Shown: piece by piece, positions 43,901 through 53,630 of the stretch
Layout of the letters: each line of letters begins with the position of its first letter
Numbering within the stretch: position 1 is the stretch's first letter
The notes under the pieces: generated by a model
The model's input: the letters and a program-made list of their open reading frames with translations, nothing else
What the model was told of the DNA's origin: nothing
The model's database searches: none
Origin: Madurella fahalii
Taxonomy: Eukaryota; Ascomycota; Sordariomycetes; Sordariales
Length of the DNA stretch: 64,000 nt
Direction: 5' to 3'
NCBI GenBank assembly: GCA_029876055.1
Contig: CM056875.1
Coordinates: 372,001 to 436,000 of the forward strand
Program-made: the position numbers and the translations under genes

Positions 43901-45981
43901 CTAACCTGTACACAATAGCTTCTCGACCCTTGCCAATTCGCCGAGAGCCTCGGACAACGTTGGCCGCGTCCGCACTTTACTCAGCAAGCCGGATTCTGGA
44001 GCAGATGAGAAGCCGTGACGTTCTTGGTCCTCTGCAGGCCGAGACTGTAGGAGTAGCTCGTTCACATAGGTCCTCGCACGCTCAACTTCCCGGCGCCAGA
44101 AGTTCCTCGCTGTTGTTAGCGTGTCGCCGGCAGCGACGTCCCCGGAATTGACCTCCGGAGCTGCTGGGCACAGCTTTCCCCCTCGCACAGCTAGCACGCT
44201 TCTGCGGCCGTTAGCCTCCCATTCCCGCGCGCCGGTCGTGCAGCCTCGTATCAGGCGACGCAGTCCGTCCGGCGTCTTTTTGAACTCAGGAAATGCGCTG
44301 GCCTTTCCAGTTCTTTCTGACTCATACTCTGGGTGCGGATCCCGCAGTATTTCGTGGTCGATCCCGCACCGGATGAAGGGCTGCCCCTCGAAGATGCACC
44401 ACAGCAACTTTCCCAGCATAAACACCTGCGCCCGTTCCAACAAGTCTCTCCTCTCTCCGCCGTCCCGGCGTGCGCGTAGGAGCGCTAGCCACGGCGCGCT
44501 GAACCCGCCCTCGGTGTTGTGGTAGCGTTGTTGGGAATCTGCACCCGGTTCCCACTCGGGGTCGCCGTAATACTCGCGCAGCTGCGCCAAAATCTCGTCC
44601 TGCAGACCCTCTGGCAATGCCGCCGAGCCCGCTAGAATCTCGAGATACTCGAGGTACGCCACTTCGGGCGGGCTCCACGCGAACCAGCCGCCTCGCTGTT
44701 CCAAATCGATGAGCACCGCGTCCAGCATCCCCGTGCCGTCATTTTCCCGCAGTAAGACATTATCGGGCTTCAGATCCGGATAGAACCCCGCAGGGTGGCC
44801 ATTGATGTGGATCAGCGCTTCGGTGATCTGCTTCGCCCATCGGAACTTCTGTTCCATCAGCGTTATCCCCTCATAGTCATCCCTAAGCAACCTCTCCCTC
44901 AACGACCCCAGCGGCAACCACTTCAGCAGAAACCCGCACACCCCCCTACGGTTCCCGAACCTCGCCTTTTTGGTGACAACCCCCACAGGCCGGGATATGA
45001 CGTTCGGGTGCTGCGCCAGAACAAGCAGCATCTTCAACTCGTGATACATATCCCTCTGCTGCCTGAGCAGGCTCTTGAACACCATCTCCCTCCCGCGCAC
45101 CGTGACGAGCGAGATGGCCTCATGGAGCTGGCGGCAGAACCCTAATTCCTCCCAGTCCACCACCCCAAACTCCAACCCCTCCCAAATGTTCCCGGGCACC
45201 TCGCCCGCCCACATCCGCGCCAGCTGCTCCACCCCCAACATGCCCTGCTCGACCTCGTACTCCGCCACCCAATGCACCTCGACGTCCTCCTTTTCCTCCC
45301 CTTCTTCCCCCCCTCCCCTTCCTCGCTAGTCCCCACAACCACGGCAATGGACGAGCCGTAGGGCAAAGCCCACCACATCTCCTCCACCGCCCGCAGCCCG
45401 CCCAGCGCCGCCACCCACCCTTCCAGCACGCGCACAAGCCACCTACCGACAGGAGCCTGCGCGACCTTGGGCCCCGCGCACAGCATCGCCAGGTCAGGGC
45501 GGACGGCGCGGCGCAGGCGCGGGGGCCAGGCCTCGGGGGCGGGGAGGTAGACGTCGACGCGGAGCGGGGGCCTGGCGGGGGCGAAGCGGGGGACGGCGAA
45601 GAAGCGGCGGCCGGCGGCGTCGGCGGCGTCGAGGCGGAAGGCGGGGCGCGGGAGGGCCGCGAGCGAGTCGATCCTGCGCAGCGGGTTCAGCGGGGAGGTG
45701 CGCCATGCGCGCTCTTTTGCTTTTTCTGTTTCTGGCTCTTTTTCCTTTTCCGTTTCTTTTTCTTCATCTTTAGCCTGTTTAGATAATGCAGAGTCAAGGG
45801 GTTGTTGTTGTTGCTGCTGGTGCTGCTGCTGGTGCTGCTGCTGCTGCTGCTGCTGCTGTTGTGATGCTGGTTCAGGGGGTGGGGAACGGCTGGGTATTGG
45901 GCTGCGGCTGGTGGGGCTGGGAGGGGGGAACGCGGCGAGCGGAGAGAGGATGGTGGTGAATATTTCTGACGTGAGGTCCAT
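43901..45981 (-). CDS. Divergent protein kinase-like protein, one-base frameshift in a G7 run
   Basis: ATG at 45981, stop at 43903-43901. The frame breaks at the homopolymer at 45307-45313 (C7 on plus strand). One extra base there restores an acidic stretch (EEGEEKEDVEV) and a continuous 693-aa protein, and 2081 + 1 nt divides by three. The N-terminus (about 1-110) is Ser/Pro- and Gln/His-rich (polyQ at about 45795-45862). The kinase domain sits in the C-terminal half: MVFKSL (candidate VAIK Lys), YHELKMLL (alpha-C Glu), hinge FLLKWLPLGSL, catalytic loop GFYPDLKPDNVLL (HRD replaced by YPD; Asp and Asn kept) and IDLEQRG in place of DFG. No clear glycine loop precedes the Lys. Fungal lineage-specific kinase with plausible residual activity. 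The frameshift is more likely a sequence error than inactivation. Confidence 0.8.
45795..45862 (-). repeat. CAG/CAA repeat encoding polyQ with His
   Basis: Trinucleotide run encoding about 20 Gln interrupted by two His in the kinase-like protein's N-terminus. The site is likely length-polymorphic. Confidence 0.9.
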
Positions 45982-47036
45982 ATCGACATATGTAAGCGGG
46001 AGGTGGGAGGATGATAGCCCGTCTGGTTTGAGGGGCTGATGGTTGAGTTGTGTCCTAGGAAGTGGCGAGTACAAGTATTCAGCAAGTTACAGTACTACTA
46101 TAGCCAGTGGTGGGTAAAGTATGAGAGTTAGGGGTTGATTTACCTTGTTACTTCAATTTAATTAACTTAGCAAAATATTCCGTTAATGACTTCGAAACCT
46201 GTTAACTAAGTCTCCAGAGCAGAGGAACCCTCCGGTCGGCTCCTGTCAACAAACCCCTGCTCCCCCTTCACAACCGTCAGTCGAGTTGAGATCGACCACC
46301 CCGAGTACCCCAAAAACCCCAAAAACACCGGGGCCTCCAGGAGAGACCCAAAAATTTGGTCATCCCCTTTCAGCTTTGGGCGGGACACTGTCCATCCATC
46401 TGCAGGGTATCCAAAGCTGCAGTATAGCCAAACCGAATGAAGCATCCTGCATTCCCCGGCCCACGCCCGCCAACAAATCACACGGCAGCCGAGCCCAACC
46501 TGCAGCGCCGATCTAGCCCTACGAGGCCCGCTAGAGCTGCAATGTCAAGCACACCACAGAGGGGCAATGTGGGTGAGCACCGCGGTTGAACGACCTTCCC
46601 GCGGGAAGACATCCATCTCCCGGACCCGGAGCTCGGTTGCTCCTCCGAAGGGGGTGTGCACAGTGTAATGTATTGTTGCCGTGACAGTACAACGTCTCGG
46701 TTGGAGGGTGGTCAGACGACCCCTGACCGTAGAGGATTGCCCTGCAAGCACACCAAGCCTCCAAATCGCCCGCATCATTAGTTGGTACCCAAAAAGTGCG
46801 ACTCCGTGTGAAAAATAAGCAAAGTAAATGCTCTCTTCCCGTAGGACCTGCCCCTAGTACCGCTGAGAAGCCTGGTATCCATGACGCAGAAAGATTGGTT
46901 GATGATAAAAAAAGAGCCCGGGGGAAAATCCAATTAACACCCAATTTTCCCCGACCAACCCCCCTCCCCCCACCCCCTAAAAAAGCCCCAAGAAACGCCA
47001 TTAACCAATGCCTGTGGTCACCGCCAAGAAGGCGTT
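45982..47036. other. Intergenic between the kinase-like gene and the dioxygenase gene
   Basis: 1.05 kb, AT-rich near 46140-46210. No feature recognised. Confidence 0.5.
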
Positions 47037-48406
47037 TTAGGAAGTAAGCCTCTCACTCAACCGGAATTGCACCCTCGGCATGTCCACAATGTTCCACCGC
47101 TCCCCCAGCTCATTCTCATCGTAAATCCTTGAGTTGCCCTCCTGCAGCGCGCGCGGCAGCTTCCACGCCAGCGCCTCATTCTTCAGCCACATCCGTACCA
47201 GATAGCGGGGCGAGTCTGGCGAGTCCTCAAACGCCTCCCGCGAGTGGAGCACGCCGTGGTTGTTGATGAACAAGAGGTCGCCCGGCTGGGCCTCGAGAGA
47301 GATCTGGTTACGCTTGGCGATCTCCTCGAGGACGTTCAGAGCCCGGCGCTGCTCCTGGGACAGAGTGCCCAGGCCGTCGGGCCGGCGGATGCCGTCGAGT
47401 CCGAGAAGGGGCTCGCGCGCAAAGTTCATCATGATGCGGCCGCCGTGGTAGAATAGAAGGGGCCGGGTGCTGCACTCAAAGAACTTTCCGCGGCTGTGTT
47501 CATCTGTCAGGACCCGCTAAGGTCATTCGTGAAGTGTGAGAGACGGACCTGTCAAAAGACCAGATCGGTTGCGCAAGCAGCTCGCGGAACTCGGGGTGAG
47601 TTTTCATGAGCTCGTTGTACACGGTCCAGGCGGAAACGAGCAGATTCTGTCCCCCCTTCGCGGCATTGTTGCGTGTCTGCAGAGCAAGAATATCGCAGAA
47701 TGTGTCGGTGTGGAAAGTCTTAGACGTGCACAGTACTTAGTAGCCGAACGGCGTTGCTTCAAATGAAGATGGCTTACCGATGCGCGAGACGAGTATCTCG
47801 TTGGTCGGTCTTGCTGGGGTGTCTTGGAGAGCTTCGCATCGCGGATGTGCACTACCGGCGGGTTAGAGAGCGCTTGGTGTCTGGCGCAGAGCTACTTACT
47901 TAGCATGTTACCATCTTCGTCTTGCCGGCCGCGCTTGGCGCCGATATAACTTGAGATGCCGAGAAAGATAAGGACATTGTCCTCAGGCGAGAATTCGTCG
48001 GGTCTCAAACCTCGAACCACGGCGAATCCCTTCCCGCGGTGGATGTCAACCGCAACCCGCAGGAGCCTTGGGCCCAGGGTGGGCAACGGGAAGTTGTCTG
48101 GCGACACCTCACTTCCGTATAGCCCACGGTCTTGTTCGGGTCAGCATCAGCCCTCAACGATGGGATACCTGGACGCTTACCGTTGAAGTATCGCAGCGCA
48201 AACTTGACCTCGGAGGCCTCGTCGTCGCTCAGAGTCAGAATGTAGTCTTCCTCCGAACTAAAGGAGGCCGGTCCCCATGCGAGCTCTCCCGTCACTTCGG
48301 CCGGCCACTCGTGCGAGATTGGTACGTAGCGCAGAGTGCAGTTCGTTTTCAATCTCAAATCTCCCCAAGCCGGCTGCTGTCCCAGAAGGATCGTCTCAGC
48401 GGCCAT
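47037..48406 (-). CDS. TauD/TfdA-family Fe(II)/2-oxoglutarate dioxygenase
   Basis: Exons 48406-48181, 48130-47900, 47851-47778, 47718-47549 and 47493-47037 (minus strand), 385 aa, total divisible by three. Introns are 48-59 bp. Start at ATG 48406 (MAAETILLGQQPAWG). Landmarks: FPLPTLGPRLLRVAVDIHRG and GFAVVRGLRPDEFSPEDN in exon 2; FHTDTFCDILALQ in exon 4 with the HxD iron ligands; LLFYHGGRIMMNFAREPLLG and LFINNHGVLHSREAFEDSP with the distal His; then RMWLKNEALAW, whose Arg is the expected 2-oxoglutarate ligand. The protein is cytosolic by appearance. Fungal relatives include taurine and other small-molecule dioxygenases and pathway tailoring enzymes; the substrate is not predictable. It lies 550 bp downstream of the Zn2Cys6 regulator on the same strand, which could control it. 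Confidence 0.9.
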
Positions 48407-48956
48407 CGTGAAAGGTGTGTTGCCGGCGCGCGGGGTCTGCAAATGTAGGTTAATTTCTGGTAGCGGCTTGCCGATGCTCGCAAAAGCGCACTTGGCGATA
48501 TCACAACGGGCAACAGAAGCACGGTGACCAGCGACGTCAGGAAGCGATATATATGCATCCGAGAAGTAGAATAACAACCTCAGCCGCGTTCATACTCATG
48601 GGAAAGCGGACAAAGATGCCGGTCAGCACCAGTTACACGATGCGGCTCAAGTTGCCGAGCGGCGTCAAAGGGTCCTCCGAGTTGAGTTGGGCCGTCGGAG
48701 GGGTCTGCTGCACGGTGGTCCCTGAATCACCAATAAGCCTTTCCGGATTTAGGACGGCATCCCGGCTAGGTGTGAGTGGGCTGCAGGGTGATAAGAACTG
48801 TGGAGCTCATTGGCGGGAATCGCATTTCCTGTAGTAATTCGGCCAGCGGCTGGAGTCGAGACCGCAGAATGGCAAGTGAGGGGCTGCTGCTACGGGCTCA
48901 AAAGGTGGGTGCCACCGGAACGCGAACGGTGGCTTTTTGGCACTAAACCAAGACAA
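48407..48956. promoter_or_regulatory. Spacer between Zn2Cys6 factor and dioxygenase (promoter)
   Basis: 550 bp expected to hold the dioxygenase promoter and the regulator's 3' UTR. I could not identify a CGG-type inverted or direct repeat with confidence. Confidence 0.4.
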
Positions 48957-51193
48957 TCAGGCCACATTGCCAGCGCCTCTCTCAACTGGCGGGGCGTGCT
49001 CGAGTGTGTCGCGAGGTGTCCAGTCCGAGTCGAAGAGTTGGCTGGTGTACCACCACTTCTCGTGGTACAGGTCGCTCCGGTTGATACTTGCAAATATTGG
49101 GGCTTCCTTGGTCAGACACAAGACTCGGTGCGACAAGGTCGGAAGTGGCTTACATTTCTTGACCACCACGTCGCGGCATTGTGACATGAAGGTCGTTTGC
49201 TCGACATCCAGCCGGGCCATCCGGCGCACCCTCGGGGCGTTCCAGTCGAAGCCTTGTGTGAACAGCTGCTGTCCCTTGTAGCAATAGTGGAAGTGCGCCA
49301 GGATGGTCTTGGCCCCCGAATTTGTAGCCCGGACAAGCGGCATGTCCAAGTACTGCACCTGCGTCGCTTGTCAGCCGTCGTTCTCTCTCCTTTGCCTTCG
49401 ACTTGTAGCACACGCACTTCGGCTCGCCTCCTCTCTGCAAATTGTCTCTGGAACTGCATCTGCATCTCGTAGTTTTGCAGCAAGATGAAGGACGAGAGAA
49501 AAGTTGCGAACCAATCCTTGGGGCTGTGCACGTTGAATGTGCTCTGTAGATCCCGTAGAACGTCTTTCCGTAAGGGACTAAGGATACGGTGGATGATGAT
49601 AGAGGCGATCTGATAATCGAGATACGGCGGGAGGGAGTCGAGGTCTTTGTAGAACGGATCCTGGGGGTTGGCGGCTCGGATTTCGCTGTCTGCCCAGCCG
49701 CCCTCGGTCCAGCATCTCCATTTGGATTCAATGAAGCGGCAGGCGACCCAGAGTCTCAGTGTCTTCTTGAGCATCTCGTTCTGTTCGTGTTGGTTAGTGA
49801 GAGGTGAGGTATAGGGGTGATGGCGAGGTCTACCGGAAGAGGGAACACAGATGCCCGGTAGGCTGCCTGAAAGATATTCCACACGAGCTCGTCCGTGTCG
49901 TCGAGGTACGCCGACATGTATCGTGTCATGCCCCGGTCAATATAGTCGGAGATGGCTTCCACAACAGCATCGGGGTCCGCTATGGCCCAGGGAACGGCGT
50001 ACATTGGCCGTCCCTTGAGATCAACATCGCCAGAGTTTGCGGGCGGTACAAACTGTTTGAGCTCTACTTGAAAATGCATGGACCCGATTTGTCCCAGGCA
50101 TAGGAACTTGGACGGCCCATCTATCCACTGCCGTTCCAGATGGAAGTCGCCGTAGTGGGGCCCTATCATTGGATGCGCTTTGTAAAACGGCATGTAATCG
50201 AGGCCTGTTCGAAAGAGGGTGCTGTCTGTTACCATATAGCGGAGGCACGGCAGCCGGCTCATGCGGACCGTCCTCTGTTGGCAAGTAAGACACGGGCCTC
50301 TGGGATTCGCCGGGTCGGGAATGCACTAAAGGACGGTCAGCGAGTGGGCATGAAAAAAAACGAGTCAGCTGCAAAGTCTCTCTCACGCACTCGATTCCTC
50401 TGCATTCTGCATCTGACACAGGCATGCACTTGACGGGTGAGGTGAGTGTCCGTCTTCTTAGTACCTTCATAAGGGCGGCGCTTCTTCTTAACTCTGTACG
50501 AGGAATTCTCCGGGATGGACTGGGCGCTGGATTTTGCGGACCGTGGAGCGATCATATAATAGCGCTTGTCGGTCGAGCCCGTGGAGGGAGAGGCCGGTGT
50601 CCGAAAAGCGAGCGATTCCGGGGGGAAACAAGGGCCCAATCTGTTGAGGCATCGTCCATGGAAGCCATTAAACTTTCGTCCCTGGCCGTGTGTTCACTGG
50701 CCGACCCGGAGTCGGTTTGCATCGCTTCGACAGGGACATAAGAACTCGCTGTGTCCGTGTCGGGGTAGTTGCTGCCGTCCAACGCGAGGCTGTCGCCGAA
50801 AGACTCATTGAAGTCCAATAGCGCCGCGTCGCAGTCGTACCATGAAGTCTGGGGATTCAGGAGGATGACTTGGGTACCTGGATGTTGGGCTGGCAGCGGA
50901 GGCGACGAGCCGACTGGCTCATTGCCCGGACTGCCCGATTGATGCACTTCGAAATCAAAAGGCTCCAAACCGGGCCCTGGAGCTGGTTGGCGCTGCGCGG
51001 GCCGGACATCCAAAGAGAACGATGTCTGCGGTTGGCTTATATGGTGCTGCGGAGATGGCTGGCGGGGGCTCGTCACGGGCGTCGTCGCATGGTGGGTGCG
51101 GTCGCGGCTCTGCTGGAGTAACTCGTCGACAGTGAGATTCAAGAGTCCCGCGACCCGTTGTATGTCTTCTAGATCCTTGCCAGAGAACTCCAT
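48957..51193 (-). CDS. Zn2Cys6-type fungal transcription factor, one-base frameshift in a C6 run
   Basis: Exons 51193-50391, 50325-49834, 49780-49418 and 49358-48957 (minus strand). Exon 1 begins MEFSGKDLEDIQRVAGLLNL, a short helix typical of this subfamily, followed by a disordered region. The zinc cluster spans the first intron: VHACVRCRMQRNR then CIPDPANPRGPCLTC and LPC, after a basic KKKRRPYEGTKKTDTHLTRQ stretch. The middle-homology region has QWIDGP, FKARPMY-like sequence, YMSAYLDDTDELVWNIFQAAY, LKKTLRLWVACRFIE, IILAHFHY-like sequence (TILAHFHYCYKG) and WWYTSQLFDSDW. Exon 1 needs one extra base in the run at 50620-50625 (G6 on plus strand) to join TDWALVSP to the next frame, giving 686 aa. 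A 65-bp intron with a poor GTTTCC donor is the alternative. It is nuclear, with probable local regulation of the dioxygenase (inference). Confidence 0.87.
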
Positions 51194-52357
51194 GGTTGCG
51201 CTTGGGAACGTGGAAAAGAAGGCAGACAAATTGAGATGAGCAACGTTCTGTGCGAGGCCCGGCTTGATATCTGGATGCGGCTCCGGTCGATGGCGATCCC
51301 TAGACGCATCTCGAAGGGAGGTGTCGAGGGGAAAATGCAGCAATGCGGGCCAATCATGGCTGGTCGGATGTGGCCAGAGGCTCTGAAACCGATCAATGAA
51401 CGAGCCAACAGCATCGCGGCTGTAAACCGGCGCAAGCACGCTAAACCGGCCATTGCTAGGTGCGACTAGAGCGCTGTGCAGACGCCCGAGACAAGCACAA
51501 CCAATTGTGTGGCACATCCCAAGCCGCCTGTAAGTCTAGGGTCCCGAGGGGCGATGTTGTGAACCGTTCGGAAGCAAGCTAGAGCTGTCGGCAGGCACTG
51601 CTGGGGGCGCCGAATGCAACCAAGGTGTGTGCTGATGTGCATTGCCAGGGCCCCGACCAAGTTGTTCCCGGTATGCTTGGGGAGCTGCTTGAGGGGGTGC
51701 TTATTAACCTGCGGCTGAGGCGCTGAAACACTCGGCAATCAGGGGGTCCGGGATTGTGTGTTCAGCGTGGCGAGTCGCAATCTTGGAGCTGCTGCCCTGG
51801 CGTGACCAAAACCTGAAGGCCGTGACACACACACCCCGACTGCCTTGGTGCATCAATATCCGGAACTCCCTTGACAGATGCAATTCGGGAGGATTGAAGG
51901 TCCTACCTTGATCAATTCTTGGGGGTTTGTCCTCGATCCGCCGTGCAGGTGCGGATGGCACGTGGCGGCTCGAAACTGAACCGGCCAAATCAGCCAATTG
52001 TTGCAGCAGCGTACGGTCTTCGGTTTCGCCAGGTCTGGACACAGAGGGAACAGCACAGCATTGAGCGATAGTTGGAGTTTTTGTGCACGGTCTAGAGATG
52101 CTCTGGGACGGTCGTGGGTTCCCAGGCGCGATTTTTGTGTATCTGCTCCTGGCCGGAGACCGATTGAAGCAGTAAAGGTTCAGGTTGAGGGTTGGAGCAG
52201 GTGCCAAGCAGGAAGATAACGAGTCTTTTCGTCGCCCCAGTCAATCCCGAGCCGCGGCTGCCTCTCTGATATGGAATTGTGAATTACACTCTCGTTGGGC
52301 CCTTCCGTACCTAGACAACCGAACCTGCGAGATTTAGCGCCGAGTTGCGAGAAGAAA

Positions 52358-52363
52358 AAACAA

Positions 52364-52409
<46 letters not shown>

Positions 52410-52410
52410 G
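52358..52410 (+). repeat. AG dinucleotide microsatellite
   Basis: About 53 bp of (GA)n with one AAA interruption, ending in GGGAGAAATG. Confidence 0.92.
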
Positions 52411-53599
52411 GAGAAATGCTCATGAACCGAGCCCTCGAGACCCAGCTTTCAGCGCAACGCGGACTCGCTTCTCAGGATCAACACATCACTCACCTCCTGT
52501 TGCTGTGCTTCAAGTCAACCAAGGTCGTTGATCAAAAATCCCGAGGAGGAAAATCTTCAGCTGAAAGTCGTCGAGCGCGAAAAGCCCAGGTGGGCATCAG
52601 CGCCCAGGTGGGCTAGGATAGGACATAAGAGGTCGTTGGCGTTTTCCGTTGCAATGCGCCCAGAAATGCACGGCTGGGCGGTTAAAACAAGTCGCGTGTG
52701 ACCAGCCTGGACTGCAAGGCGGAATGCCGCCGACAAGTGCCTGTCCGACATCGTACGTTTTCCGCGTCCCCTGCCTTGATTTTGAGCCTCCAGGCCGTTT
52801 CCCCGGACCGCTGCGCTGGTTGTTGGATTCAGATCGGGTTGGACCTGGGCCAATCGGGCGCCGTCTCGTGCTGAGTCCAGCTTTCCATTGCTAGAGCCAC
52901 CCCGCTCAGCTGCCCATAACCGGCGAATAACGCCGCACTCCTGCAAACCTTGCCGCCAGGGTCCTTGCTAGCTACGTCATAAGGGTCAGCATGCCCACGA
53001 CATTTTCTCCTTGGAGTTCGCGAGTTCGGGGAAAACGCCGCAAAGCAGGGTCTGCCCAACAGTCTTTGCATTTCGGTCGCGGGCCAGAACAGGCAACACC
53101 ACGCAGATCAGACGCTGAACATTCTTACCTAGCAGCAAACACGGACCATTGAAGGTGCATATGGTCCCTGCAGGTGCCTCCCGTAGCGCTCGACACCTCT
53201 GACAAGTCCGGGGTCCCATTCAGCTTCACCAGACTTCTGCTCTTTTTCGGCTATAACTTTACCTGCTGATTGACCCGTGTGGGTCATAATGTACGTCCAA
53301 GCTATGACGCTCCCAACAAGGCAATTCTTGTCCAACTCCCGTTGGCTCTGCTCGGCTACGCACACAATACCAACCAGAGCACACTACTGCATCGTCAGCT
53401 AATTAGTGCCCATTGGCCCTCGTGGGTGTCTGGAGATAGCGTATTCGTCGGCTCTGCGATGAGCATATCGAGATACTGGAGATATAACATTAGAGCTCCG
53501 TTTTCAAGCCATATATCAGTCGGAACAATGTCTTTCTTGCATTCCAACGCCCTCCCTTCGGCAGTACTCCGAAGCGCCGCAGCTTTGGTACGTGTTGTG

Positions 53600-53630
53600 T
53601 TTTTTTTTTTTTTTTTTTTGGGGGGGGGGG
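53600..53630 (+). repeat. T20 followed by G11
   Basis: Two adjacent homopolymers, 53600-53619 T and 53620-53630 G. Run lengths are uncertain in most sequencing data. Confidence 0.9.

Noticed and set aside
47604..47852. Separate 82-aa minus-strand protein
   Set aside because: Its first part is exon 3 of the dioxygenase read through an intron; splicing gives the HTD motif in another frame.
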